Below are positions 1-9,185 of a stretch of DNA of 64,000 nt, piece by piece. The position numbers and the translations under genes are program-made. Origin of the DNA: PSRJ01 sp963825305 (GTDB lineage: Bacteria; Acidobacteriota; Terriglobia; Bryobacterales; Bryobacteraceae); contig CAWGTA010000004.1 in the NCBI GenBank assembly GCA_963825305.1, positions 558,001 to 622,000 on the forward strand, in the 5' to 3' direction. The notes beneath the pieces are model-generated. The model made no database searches. It worked only from the letters and a program-made list of their open reading frames with translations, and was not told the origin of the DNA. Each line of letters opens with the position of its first letter. Position 1 is the first letter of the stretch.

Positions 1-304
1 GGTTCGCCGTGACGGTCACCTCCTGCTTGTTGCTCATCAGCACATCCTTGGTCAGCCCGCTGCCTCTGAAGAACAGCGGAGGCAGTGATTGCAGCGCCCA
101 GGTGGTCGTCTTTCCGGCGTCGTCCTTCACGTCTAAGTAGACGAAGATGTGCGGATTGACCCAGTCGACTTTGGAGATAGTTCCCCGCAAGGTCACGGTT
201 TTGCCCGAGTCGAACTCCGCGGAAAAAGAATGATGCGCGATGACGGGCAACGCGCAGGCTAGCGCCGCGACCGCCGCCCACCGCAATCGATTTGTGGCTC
301 CCAT
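1..304 (-). CDS. DUF6152-like secreted protein, 3' end outside window
   Basis: This is the first 101 codons of a gene that runs off the left edge. The ATG at 304 follows a good ribosome site (GGAGGATCAG). A signal peptide ends in PVIA, so the predicted mature protein begins HHSF. The sequence then reads as a small beta-rich domain with the WVNPH motif, closely matching the complete paralogue at 54809-55237. Such proteins are common in Acidobacteriota and have no established function. A 10-bp palindrome AGTATATACT lies about 25 bp upstream at 328-337 and may belong to its promoter. Family assignment is from remembered motif similarity; cell location (periplasm or secreted) is inferred from the signal peptide. 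Confidence 0.75.
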   Translation of the reverse strand, partial: MGATNRLRWAAVAALACALPVIAHHSFSAEFDSGKTVTLRGTISKVDWVNPHIFVYLDVKDDAGKTTTWALQSLPPLFFRGSGLTKDVLMSNKQEVTVTAN

Positions 305-424
305 CTGATCCTCCAGCCGTCTCGAAAAGTATATACTCGCGCGCCGCCGCGCACAATCGCCTCCGCAACGTGCGTGGGGCAGGCCGTTCGGTTTTTGTGG
401 CCTGCCGCGGATTCGCAGACGGCA

Positions 425-796
425 TCACGCCGTCCGCGGCTCGGATAGACCGTTCGCGGCTCCGCGCTTCATTGCGATGAAGCCGCCGGCCGTGCCGCCC
501 AGCACTTTCAGCACGTGGGCGATGATGTAGGCAATCGGCTCCGGACGGCCGAGACTCATGCCGACATAAATCAGCATGGCTACGACCCCAACGAGCGCGC
601 CATGCAGCACGCGCCGCTGCGATTTCCGAGCGACCCAAAGCCCGAACACGAATGTCGCTGCGAACGACACCGGAGGCGCGCTGTAGACAAGACTGGCTTG
701 TCCGGCCACCAAACTCAGCGGTATCACGATGACAAAGACTGCCAACTCCGCCAGAAAGCCACCAAGCAGAATCCAGCCCCAACGAATGTTCTTCAT
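425..796 (-). CDS. small four-helix membrane protein, unknown function
   Basis: A 123-residue hydrophobic protein beginning MKNIRWGW. I chose the ATG at 796 over the in-frame start at 814 because a clear ribosome site (AGGAGGACAG) lies just before it. About four membrane segments are visible, near residues 7-28, 35-55, 67-85 and 95-115. No catalytic motif is seen and I do not recognise the family. It stands alone between a divergent HigA gene and the DUF6152-like gene, with no operon context to suggest a role. Confidence 0.6.
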   Translation of the reverse strand: MKNIRWGWILLGGFLAELAVFVIVIPLSLVAGQASLVYSAPPVSFAATFVFGLWVARKSQRRVLHGALVGVVAMLIYVGMSLGRPEPIAYIIAHVLKVLGGTAGGFIAMKRGAANGLSEPRTA

Positions 797-814
797 CGTC
801 CTGTCCTCCTGCAC

Positions 815-1163
815 GGAACACGCCGAACGAGCGGGTCAGCCGGGAGCCTCCGGATCGGCTGCGCTTCCCAGCCCCCACTCCTGGAAAGTCATTGTAACTC
901 CGCCTCCAGAGGGCGTTGGCGCCGCCGGACCGCTCCCGCCCGGGCATAACTGTATGCCATCGGCTCAATCCGCCCGACAATACTCTGGGCGCTAATCTCG
1001 CGAGACTAATATATACTCCCAAAGAATGCACAGACCCGGCGACCGGAAGCGCGCCACCGGCTTGTGTCGCCCATCAATCCGTTTGATCTGTTGACCGCTC
1101 AGACGACCAATGCCGAGTTGCTGCTCGCATCGCGCCAGCAGTTTCTAATTTAGGTGTTGCAGT
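815..1163. other. intergenic stretch without recognised gene
   Basis: No convincing coding region or RNA gene. An AT-rich patch TAATATATACT near 1006-1016 could be a -10 region for the HigA gene downstream. No higB toxin reading frame is found here, although that is where one would usually sit. Confidence 0.4.
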
Positions 1164-1457
1164 ATGGGTCGTATTCCGTCGGTAGCGCGTCAAAGAGTTC
1201 GCCAATATCGCGACCGTGGCCTGGACCTGAGCATGAACCAACTCGCCCAGCAGATTCACGTCCCCGCCAGCCGCATCAGCGCGATTGTGGCCGGCAAACG
1301 CCCCATCACCGGAGAGACCGCCTTGCGCCTGGCGCGCTATTTCGGCACTACGCCCGGATACTGGATGAACCTTCAGGCTCGCTTTGATCTCGAACTTGCT
1401 CGCGATGCGTGGGAAGCGAAGGTAAAAGCCGAAATTCGACCGCGAACCGCCGCCTGA
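1164..1457 (+). CDS. higA: HigA/VapI-type antitoxin, orphan
   Basis: A 97-residue helix-turn-helix protein of the Xre/HigA group. The typical HigA stretch is clear: NQLAQQIHVPASRISAIV, then GKRPITGETALRLARYFG and the family ending YWMNLQARFDLELAR. HigA antitoxins bind their own promoter and neutralise the HigB mRNA interferase, which is normally encoded directly upstream. Here the upstream 350 bp holds no HigB-like frame, and the N-terminus departs from the usual PTHPGEILREE pattern. It may be an orphan antitoxin or a repurposed regulator. Only a weak ribosome site (TAGG) precedes the ATG. Confidence 0.8.
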   Translation: MGRIPSVARQRVRQYRDRGLDLSMNQLAQQIHVPASRISAIVAGKRPITGETALRLARYFGTTPGYWMNLQARFDLELARDAWEAKVKAEIRPRTAA

Positions 1458-1624
1458 CGCCAGCAGCATCTGCCCGCGCCGCCGCTTCGGCGCTGCCGCC
1501 GCAAAACCCCATCTCCGTTCCCCGCATTCCCCCACCCAACAACCCCCGCTGCTGCAACAACACCCGCATCCCGCCGCCCAGTCCCCGTCTTTCCCGCTGC
1601 TACCGTAGACACAAGAGAAACCCC

Positions 1625-2206
1625 ATGGCTACCCTGCGTCAGACTGAGGCCAACCGCCTCAATGCTCAAAAATCTACCGGCCCGCGCACTCCCCAAGGCA
1701 AGGCCGTCTCCTCCCAAAACGCGCTCAAATCCGGGCTCGATGCCGAATCTCAATTCGTCACCGGCGAGGATCGCAGCGAGTTCGCCGCGCTCCAGAACGA
1801 GTACATCGCCCGCTTCCAGCCCCTCACACCCGAAGAGCGTTTCCAGATCGATACGCTCCTTCGCAATGAGTGGGTTCTGCGCCGCCTCTTCCGTGCCGAA
1901 GCGCAGCTCTGGGAATACCACGCCTTGCGCGCCGACCGCTCTGAGGGCGTGCCCCTCGGCGAAGCACTCGTCGCCGGCAACGAAGTCTTCCGCCGCCTGC
2001 AGCGCCGCATCACCCTGGCCGAACGCTCTTATAAGGATGCATTCGCGGAATTAGAGCGCCTCCAGCGCGCCCGCCGTTCCCTCGCCGCCGCCCTCCCTCC
2101 CGACCAACCGCCAGCACCCGAGCGCACCGAATTGGCTTCGTTCCTCCACCCTTCCGCGGTACCGCCGCCGCCCCTTTCTGACCAGGCACACCCGCGCGAT
2201 CCGTAG
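1625..2206 (+). CDS. conserved hypothetical, NAQKSTGPRTP family
   Basis: A 193-residue protein starting MATLRQTEANRLNAQKST. The in-frame upstream extension to 1409 is proline/alanine/arginine-rich low-complexity sequence and is left out. The N-terminal signature NRLNAQKSTGPRTPQGK and SSQNALKSGL is one I know from many hypothetical proteins of Acidobacteriota and Planctomycetota, often in multiple copies per genome. The middle is charged and probably helical; the C-terminal 30 residues are proline-rich. The stop codon lies inside a copy of a dispersed repeat (2202-2252), so the natural C-terminus may have been altered. Function unknown. Confidence 0.65.
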   Translation: MATLRQTEANRLNAQKSTGPRTPQGKAVSSQNALKSGLDAESQFVTGEDRSEFAALQNEYIARFQPLTPEERFQIDTLLRNEWVLRRLFRAEAQLWEYHALRADRSEGVPLGEALVAGNEVFRRLQRRITLAERSYKDAFAELERLQRARRSLAAALPPDQPPAPERTELASFLHPSAVPPPPLSDQAHPRDP

Positions 2207-2252
2207 GGCGGACCCCCGGTCCGCTCGCGTCCCCCGGACCCGTTCTTCGCCC
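2202..2252. repeat. dispersed hairpin repeat, family A copy 1
   Basis: About 50 bp beginning GTAGGGCGGACCCCCGGTCC. It is nearly identical to 46435-46486. It contains two small inverted repeats (GCGGACC/GGTCCGC and a second built on CCGGACCCG). The stop codon of the preceding gene is inside it. Confidence 0.7.
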
Positions 2253-2291
2253 TCAGAATCAAGCCGCTCGACGACTAGCCCTTTTCACCCA

Positions 2292-2321
2292 TTGACCTGT
2301 TAGTGAGTACTTACTTATACT
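2292..2321 (+). promoter_or_regulatory. tetR promoter with operator palindrome in the spacer
   Basis: A -35 TTGACC at 2292-2297 and a -10 TATACT at 2316-2321 are separated by 18 bp. An imperfect palindrome centred on AGTACT spans 2300-2317 and fills this spacer; six inner bases are perfect and most outer pairs match. TetR-family repressors commonly bind such sites, so autorepression of the efflux operon is likely. Transcription should start at about 2328, directly before the annotated ATG at 2329. Confidence 0.7.
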
Positions 2322-2328
2322 GGTTCCC

Positions 2329-2973
2329 ATGAACCACGCGCCCATTCCGGCGACGCGTATGTCGGCCACCGACCGCAAACAGCAATTGCTCGAGACGGCG
2401 CTGGATCTCTTTTCCCGTAAAGGGTTTGAAGGAACCACCACCAAGGAGTTGGCGTCGGCGGCGGGCGTGGCGGAAGCCGTGATCTTCCGGCACTTCCCGT
2501 CCAAGCAGGCTCTCTACACGGCAGTCCTGGATTACAAGACGCAGTCCGCCGAGGCGCTGAACTGGCTGACCGACATCCGGGCGTGCACGGAACGGAACGA
2601 TGACGAGGGCCTGTTCCGCACCCTCGCCAGCCGGGTGCTGCGGTCTTATCGCACCGACCCGCGTTTCGAGCGCATGGTCCTGTTCGCCGCCCTCGAAGGG
2701 CATAAGCTGGCGCTCTCCTACATGCACCAGCAGTCCTTCCCGCTGATTCAGTTGTTAGACGAATACATTCTGCGCCGGCAGACCGAAGGAGCGCTGCTCG
2801 GGCTGCGGCCCTTGTTCATCTTCTCGGCCATTTTCGGCATGGCCCATCACTATGCTCAGGTCAGCCAGATGTTCGGCTTTATCCCGGACCAACCGCCGGA
2901 CGAGGAAGTAGTCAGCGCGTTCGTCCATATCCTCCTGAACGGCATCCGGCCGCCGGAAGCGCAGAAACAATAA
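2329..2973 (+). CDS. TetR/AcrR family repressor of the efflux operon
   Basis: A 214-residue regulator. Residues 14-60 form the TetR DNA-binding domain (RKQQLLETALDLFSRKGFEG, TTTKELASAAGVAEAVIF, RHFPSKQALY); the remainder is a variable helical ligand-binding domain. It is the first gene of an RND efflux operon, 9 bp before the adaptor gene, so it most likely senses a pump substrate and represses the operon. The start at 2329 would give an essentially leaderless transcript from the promoter seen upstream; an alternative ATG is at 2359, also without a clear ribosome site. Confidence 0.88.
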   Translation: MNHAPIPATRMSATDRKQQLLETALDLFSRKGFEGTTTKELASAAGVAEAVIFRHFPSKQALYTAVLDYKTQSAEALNWLTDIRACTERNDDEGLFRTLASRVLRSYRTDPRFERMVLFAALEGHKLALSYMHQQSFPLIQLLDEYILRRQTEGALLGLRPLFIFSAIFGMAHHYAQVSQMFGFIPDQPPDEEVVSAFVHILLNGIRPPEAQKQ

Positions 2974-2982
2974 ACCATCACC

Positions 2983-4347
2983 ATGATTCGACTTTTCAGT
3001 TATTCGATTGTCCTCATCCCGGCGCTGTTCCTCGCGGCTTGTTCGTCGCAGAACGTCACCGCCGGTAATCCGGCCGCAGCCAAGAAAATTTCCATTTCGA
3101 CGGTGCAGGCGGTGGTGCGAACGGTTCCCGCGTCCTTCGAAGAAACCGGCTCCTTCGTGGCGGATGAATCGTCCGATATTGCGCCGCCCGTTGCCGGCCG
3201 CGTGGTGGCTACCCCGGTCAACGTGGGCGATTTCGTCCAGGAAGGCCAGGTGGTTTGCGAGCTCGACCATCGCGATGCGCAGCTTCACCTGGACCAGGCC
3301 CGCGCCCAGCTTGAGCAGGCCCAGTCAGCCCTGCGGCAGGCGCAGTCGCGTTTGGGTTTGAATGGCGAGGCGGCCTTCGATGCGACCCTGGTTCCCGAAG
3401 TGGTGGCCGCGCGTGCCAACTACGAATCCGCCCAGGCCTCGGCCAGGCTGGCGGCGGCCGACGCCAAGCGGTACGAGAACCTGGTGAATAGCGGCGACGT
3501 CTCGCGCAGCGCTTATGAAAAAGCGCGTACCCAACAGGAGACCGCCGACGCCCAGGCCAACGCCGCACGCCAGCAGTACGAGGCCCAGCTCAACGCCGCG
3601 CGCCAGAACTACCGCGGTGTGGAAATGTCGCAGGCGTCGCTGGAGTCGTTCCGCTCGCAATTGGCGCAGGCCCAGAAAGCTCTCGACGATACCACCATCC
3701 GCGCTCCGTTTGCCGGTTCGGTGACGGCCCGTCCGGTGGCCGCCGGTGAGTATGTTGCGACCAACAACAAAGTCGCCACGGTGGTCCGCATCGGCATTTT
3801 GAAACTGCAGTTACAGACGCCCGAGCAGCGTGCCGCCAGCGCACGCGTGGGCTTAGGCGTAGTGGCTCGCGTCGCCGCCTATCCTGGCCGCGACTTCACC
3901 GGAAAGGTCACTTCCATCAATTCTTCCGTGGACCCGAACTCGCGCATCTTCATCGTGGAGGCGCGGTTCGATAATCCCACCGCCCAACTGCGCCCCGGAA
4001 TGTTCGCCACTGCTCGCGTCCTGTTGCCGGGCGGGGCCGACGCGGTCTTCATCCCGCGCAGCGCGGTGATCCGCGACAAGACCACCGATTCATACCAGAT
4101 TTATACCGTCAGCAGCGGCACGGCGCACCTCCGCGTCGTGGTCACCGGCGAGGTGGAAGGCGATTCCATCCGCATCGATTCCGGGCTGACCGGAAAGGAA
4201 ACCGTGGCCACCAGCAACCTGGGCGATCTGTTCGACGGCGCCCCCGTCGACATCGCACTCATGAAAATGTCAGTTGTCCCGTGGCGCAGGCACTCCTGCC
4301 TGCCGGGTCGAGACTCATCTCGACCCATCTTCATACCGAAAAGGTAA
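2983..4347 (+). CDS. RND efflux periplasmic adaptor (HlyD/AcrA family) lipoprotein
   Basis: A 454-residue membrane-fusion protein. A lipobox (LAAC, lipid Cys at residue 20) ends the signal peptide, so it is anchored to a membrane facing the periplasm. A lipoyl-like segment (VAGRVVATPVNVGDFVQEGQ) is followed by a long coiled-coil hairpin rich in Ala, Gln and Glu (about 95-230), the second lipoyl half (TIRAPFAGSV) and the beta-barrel domain. It bridges the inner-membrane pump and TolC. The last 20 or so residues after ALMKM are encoded by a dispersed hairpin repeat and are probably not native; the ancestral stop may have been lost. Confidence 0.9.
   Translation: MIRLFSYSIVLIPALFLAACSSQNVTAGNPAAAKKISISTVQAVVRTVPASFEETGSFVADESSDIAPPVAGRVVATPVNVGDFVQEGQVVCELDHRDAQLHLDQARAQLEQAQSALRQAQSRLGLNGEAAFDATLVPEVVAARANYESAQASARLAAADAKRYENLVNSGDVSRSAYEKARTQQETADAQANAARQQYEAQLNAARQNYRGVEMSQASLESFRSQLAQAQKALDDTTIRAPFAGSVTARPVAAGEYVATNNKVATVVRIGILKLQLQTPEQRAASARVGLGVVARVAAYPGRDFTGKVTSINSSVDPNSRIFIVEARFDNPTAQLRPGMFATARVLLPGGADAVFIPRSAVIRDKTTDSYQIYTVSSGTAHLRVVVTGEVEGDSIRIDSGLTGKETVATSNLGDLFDGAPVDIALMKMSVVPWRRHSCLPGRDSSRPIFIPKR
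4279..4326. repeat. double-hairpin repeat read into the adaptor C-terminus
   Basis: Two adjacent inverted repeats: GCAGGCACTCCTGCCTGC and GGGTCGAGACTCATCTCGACCC-like arms. Related sequence occurs at 28784-28812 and, inverted, at 58530-58555. It is translated as the tail of the adaptor protein. Confidence 0.6.
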
Positions 4348-4350
4348 ATC

Positions 4351-7300
4351 ATGCACGGACTCGCACAACTTTGCGTCAGACGACCCGTTTTCGCGACGAT
4401 GCTGGTGCTCTCGCTCGTCGTGGTCGGAATCTTCGCCTACTTCACACTAGGCGTCGATCAGTTCCCCAACATCGACATCCCCACCGTCGCCGTCACCGTC
4501 TCCAATCCAGGCGCTTCCCCGGAAGAGATCGAAACCGAGATCACCAAAAAGATCGAGGACTCGGTCAACACGATCGCCCAGATCGATGAACTGCGCTCCA
4601 CTTCTTCCGAAGGCCAGTCGCAGGTGATCATTACTTTCGAGCTGTCCAAGAACGGCGACATCGCCGCACAGGAAGTCCAGAACAAGGTCAACCTCGCGAT
4701 TCCCACGCTGCCGCAATCCGCCAAGCAACCGGTGGTGCAGAAGTTCGATCCGGGCGCAGTCCCCGTGATGCAGATCGCCGTCTCGGCGCCCCGGTCCGTT
4801 CGCGACGTGACGCTCATCGCCGACAAGCTCATCAAACAGCGCGTCGAGAATGCCAAAGGTGTAGGCGAGGTCACCATCAACGGCGGCGCCCAGCGCGAAA
4901 TTCACGTGCAGGTCGACCCCGACCGCCTGCGTTCCTACAACCTCACGGTGACTGACGTCTTCACTGCCCTGCGCCAGCAGAACCTGGAAATGCCGGGAGG
5001 CAACCTGAACGCGGGCGCGCGCGAACTCACCGTCCGCACCACGGGTAAAGTGGTCGATGCTCCCCAATTCAACGAGATCACCGTGGCCACACGCGGTGGT
5101 CATGTGATCAAGGTTAAAGACATCGGGTACGCCGAAGACAGTTCCGAGGAGCCGCGCACAGCCGCCCGGCTGGACGGCCTGCCATCGGTAACCCTGACCA
5201 TCGCCAAGCAGTCCGGAGTGAACACGGTCGAGACCGCCGATGCGATCAGGGAACGGCTGAACGAGCTAGCCCCAACGCTCCCTAAAGACGTCCATTGGCA
5301 GATTATTGCCGACCAATCCACGTTCATCAAAGCCTCGCTCCACAACATCAAGGAGCACCTGCTCGAAGGCAGCGTCCTGGCCGCCGTCGTCATCTTCTTC
5401 TTCCTGGCGAATGTGCGCACCACGTTGATCTCCGCCATCGCCATTCCGACTTCGATCATTTCGACTTTCGCGCTCATGGCGGCCATGGGGTTCACGCTCA
5501 ACATGATCACCATGCTGGCGCTGACCCTGATGGTCGGAGTGGTGATTGACGACGCCATTATCGTGCTCGAAAACATTTACCGCTACATGGAAGAGAAGGG
5601 CGAATCTCCCTACCAGGCGGCCATGAACGGGACCAAGGAAATCGGCTTGGCCGTGCTGGCCACCACCATGTCACTGCTGGCAGTGTTTCTGCCGGTCGGT
5701 TTCATGGGCGGAATCGTGGGCCGGTTCATGAGCTCCTTCGGATTCACTTGCGCTTTTGCAGTGGCGGTTTCGCTGCTGGTCTCCTTCACCCTGACGCCCA
5801 TGTTGTGCTCGCGCTTTGTAAAACCGCTGTCGAAAACTACCGGACATACCTCCAAGGACTCCGCATTCTTCCGTTTTCTCGACGGACATTACACCCGGAT
5901 GCTCGTTTGGTCCATGGCGCACCGCAAAGTCATCATCGCTATCAGCGTCGCCGTGGTGTTGTGCATCGTTCCCCTGTTCAAGTTCGTGGGCAAGAACTTT
6001 CTACCGGTGGACGATCAGTCGCAATACAATGTGCTGCTGAGAATGCCGGAAGGCAGTTCGCTGGCAGCCGCCACCAATTTGTCCGAACAGGTGGCGCAGC
6101 AGATTCGCCAATTACCGGGGGTAGATCACACGTTGACCACAGTCGGCGGCGGCGCCGATCGATCCGTGAACAACTCCTCCGTGTTCGTCAAACTCGCTCG
6201 ACGTGGATCATCGCCAGTTGACGCAATCGCAACTCATGACGCGCACGCGCGCCTTGCTGGCGACATATCCCAAGGAAATCCACACCGGCGTTGAGGAGGT
6301 CAATGCCGTAGGCGGCAACCAGAGCAATGCCGCAATCCAGTACTTCGTGCAGGGACCGGACCTGGCCAAGCTCGGCACGTATTCCGAAGCCATACTGGCC
6401 AAGATGGCGACGATCCCCGGGCTGGTGGATGCCGACTCCACGCTGCGTGCGGGCAAACCCGAAGTGCGCCTCGAAATCGACCGGCCTCACGCCGCCGACC
6501 TGGGCGTCTCCGTGGCGGACATCGAACAGGCTCTGAACACACTGGTGGCCGGACAGACTGCCTCCGAGTTCAATGCGGGCGAAGATCAATACGATGTGGT
6601 GGTCCGCGCGCAGGAGCAATTCCGCGGCAGCGTCGAAGGTCTTTCCAAGCTCACGGTATTCTCTAACAAAGTTGGCTCCGTGGGTCTCGACGAAGTGGTT
6701 CACGTGCGAGCCGGCACGGGCCCCGCCTCCATCAACCGCATCGATCGCCAACGCCAGGTGACGCTTACGGGTAACGTTGCCCCCGGCGCTTCGCAAGCCG
6801 ATATTCAAGACCGGTTGGACGAGATCACGAAAGGTCTACGGATGGAGCCGGGCTACAACGCCGGCCTCACCGGCCAGTCGAAACAACTCTCCAAGGCCGG
6901 GTATTACTTCGTAATGGCCTTCGCGCTCACTTTCATCTTTATGTATATTGTTCTGGCTGCCCAGTTCGAATCTTTCATTCATCCCATCACCATTCTGCTT
7001 ACGCTGCCCCTGGCGATTCCGTTCGGCATCGTGGCGCTGCTCATCGCCCATCAGACCGTCAATATTTTCTCGGGCCTCGGCCTTCTGCTGCTGTTTGGAA
7101 TCGTCAAGAAGAATGCGATTCTGCAGATCGACCATACCAATGGCCTGCGCCGTGAGGGGATGAATCGTTACGACGCCATCATCCAGGGCAATCGCGATCG
7201 TTTGCGGCCCATCCTGATGACCACGCTCGCGCTGGTTGCCGGCATGATCCCACTGGTGGTTTCCAATGGTGCCGGTGCGGCTACGAATCGCTCCATCGGC

Positions 7301-7516
7301 GTGCTGGTGGCCGGCGGGCAGACGCTTTGCCTGCTGCTCACGCTGCTGGCAGTACCCGTGTTTTACTCATTGTTCGAAGACCTCGGCCAGTCCTTTGCCG
7401 GCGGAAGGCTGTCACGCTGGTTCGGCCGCAAGAAGTCACAATCGGCGCAGGTGAGCCCGGCGCCGGTGGGAGCAACGGTCTTCGAGAACATCCTCGGCCA
7501 AAGGGAATCGCAGTGA
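4351..7516 (+). CDS. RND efflux pump, HAE1/AcrB family (one frameshift)
   Basis: Two overlapping frames (4351-6294 and 6203-7516) together give about 1054 residues, the normal length of a hydrophobe/amphiphile RND pump. The first has the N-terminal helix and PFPNIDIP-like segment (DQFPNIDIP), the porter subdomains and the first helix bundle with the family motif GVVIDDAIIVLENI; the second resumes at the second porter half and ends with the second bundle (LLLFGIVKKNAILQIDH). The frame changes at about 6193-6199, where one extra base fits. Proton-driven inner-membrane component of the tripartite pump. I treat it as one gene with a probable sequencing indel; a real pseudogene is the alternative. 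Confidence 0.88.
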
Positions 7517-9156
7517 AGAAGATCCTCCCCATCGCTCTACTGGTAGCCGGTACCTTCTGTTCCGCGGAACAATCGTCACAGACCGCCGGCCCTATCGATG
7601 TACGCGTGGGCGTACAACTCCAGCCGATGGGCGAGATCGTGATCCCGCCCCGCATCGGCATCGCCGGACAGATGAATGTGACGCTCGCGGATGTGATCCA
7701 ACGCGTGCTGGCCAACGATCCCGACCTGGAGATCTCTCGCATCATGCTCCAGGAGGCGGACTACGGCGTCACCGGCGCGAAGGGATTCTACGACCCGGTG
7801 TTTGGCGTGCTGGCGCAGCATTCACGCGCGGTGACGCCCATCGCCTCCATCATCGGCGGTTCCGCCAACGGCAGATTGACGCAAAAAGAATGGGACGTCA
7901 ATCCATCCGTCACGGGCTCTTCCCCGTGGCTGGGCGGCTCCTACACCATGACCTTCAACAACGCGCAGCAGATCACCGACAGCACCTTCACTACGTTGAA
8001 CCCGCAGTACCCGGCTTCGGTGTCGCTGAACCTGACGCAACCGCTGTGGCGCGGGCTGCACTTTGATAACGGCCGCTACCAATTGCAGGTGGCGCGCAAG
8101 AACGTCAGCCTCAGCCGCGAGCAACTGCGCCAGCAGGTAATCGCCGTAGTGACCACGGCCATTCAGTTTTACTGGGAGCTGGATTACGCCGCGCACAACC
8201 TGGATGTGCAGGCCGAGGCCGTCCGGCTGGCCCAGCAGCAATACGAGAGCAATCGCCGGCAGGCCGAGCAAGGCATCCTGGCGCCGGTGGATGTGGTGGC
8301 CGCCCAAACCCAGGTGGCGACTTTCCAGCAGAATCTCTTCCTCGCGCAACAGGCGCTGACTACAGCCGAAAACAATCTGAAGACCCTGATGCTGCCGGGC
8401 CGTACCGATCCCCTGTGGGGAACGGCGCTGGTTCCGGAAACCCAGCCGGATCCGAACATTGTGCCGCCCACGCTCGGTGAAGCCATCCAGCAGGCGCTGG
8501 CCTCGCGGCCGGAGCTTTCCGAAAATCTGATAAACCTGGAAGTCAATCGCCTCGCGCTCAAGCAGACGGATGAAGCCATCAAGCCGCAGATCAACGCCAT
8601 CGCCACTTTGACCACCGCCGGCCTGGCTGGAACCGCCGCACCGTTCGCCGGCTTTCCGGGGTTCAACTTCGGAACCGCGACGCTGCCGCCCATCCTGATC
8701 GGCAGTTACGGCCAGTCGCTCAGCAACATCACCTCAGGGAATTTCACCACAGCCAAGATCGGTGTGCAGGTTTCCCTGCCCCTTCATAACCGGACGGCGG
8801 AAGCTAACCTTGCAGTCTCAATGGCGGAGAAACGCAGGCTGGAGGTGGTGCGCAATCAGCTCGGCATGGCGATCGAAGCCGATGTTCGCAATGCGCTGCA
8901 GACGGTAGATTCCGCGCACGCCCGGTACGATGCCGCCATGCTGGCCAGCCGCTCCGCCGACGAACAGTACACCAGCGAGCAGCGCCAGTTCCAGGCAGGC
9001 ACCTCCACAGTCTTCCTCGTTTTACAGCGGCAGACCGACCTGATCACCGCCCGCAGCCGCGAAATCCGCGCCCGCGCCGACCTGGCCGAATCCGTAGCCA
9101 ATCTCGACCGCGCCACCGCCCGCACGATCGACTCGCACCAGATCACCCTGCAGTAA
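7513..9156 (+). CDS. TolC-family outer-membrane efflux channel
   Basis: 547 residues starting at the GTG at 7513, which overlaps the pump stop codon (GTGA), the arrangement of translationally coupled genes. A signal peptide (KKILPIALLVAGTFCSA) is followed by two outer-membrane-efflux repeats with long amphipathic helices (for example around residues 180-300 and 420-540), the duplicated TolC plan. It would form the outer-membrane exit duct of the efflux system encoded by the preceding genes. Length is slightly above the usual 430-500 because of an N-terminal extension before the first repeat. Confidence 0.88.
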   Translation: MKKILPIALLVAGTFCSAEQSSQTAGPIDVRVGVQLQPMGEIVIPPRIGIAGQMNVTLADVIQRVLANDPDLEISRIMLQEADYGVTGAKGFYDPVFGVLAQHSRAVTPIASIIGGSANGRLTQKEWDVNPSVTGSSPWLGGSYTMTFNNAQQITDSTFTTLNPQYPASVSLNLTQPLWRGLHFDNGRYQLQVARKNVSLSREQLRQQVIAVVTTAIQFYWELDYAAHNLDVQAEAVRLAQQQYESNRRQAEQGILAPVDVVAAQTQVATFQQNLFLAQQALTTAENNLKTLMLPGRTDPLWGTALVPETQPDPNIVPPTLGEAIQQALASRPELSENLINLEVNRLALKQTDEAIKPQINAIATLTTAGLAGTAAPFAGFPGFNFGTATLPPILIGSYGQSLSNITSGNFTTAKIGVQVSLPLHNRTAEANLAVSMAEKRRLEVVRNQLGMAIEADVRNALQTVDSAHARYDAAMLASRSADEQYTSEQRQFQAGTSTVFLVLQRQTDLITARSREIRARADLAESVANLDRATARTIDSHQITLQ

Positions 9157-9182
9157 CGCCGGCGGTCCTTGCCGCCGGTGGC
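9157..9182. terminator. hairpin between convergent genes (repeat family B)
   Basis: A perfect 7-bp stem CCGGCGG/CCGCCGG with a 6-base loop lies between the TolC gene and the convergent kinase gene. It lacks a strong T-run. It matches the dispersed repeat family at 15172-15264 and 28842-28895, so it may be a repeat acting as a bidirectional terminator. Confidence 0.45.
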
Positions 9183-9185
9183 CTG

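Noticed and set aside
6193..6294. Programmed frameshift in the RND pump
   Set aside because: No slippery heptamer or downstream pseudoknot is evident, RND pumps are not known to use recoding, and similar indels occur in six other genes here.
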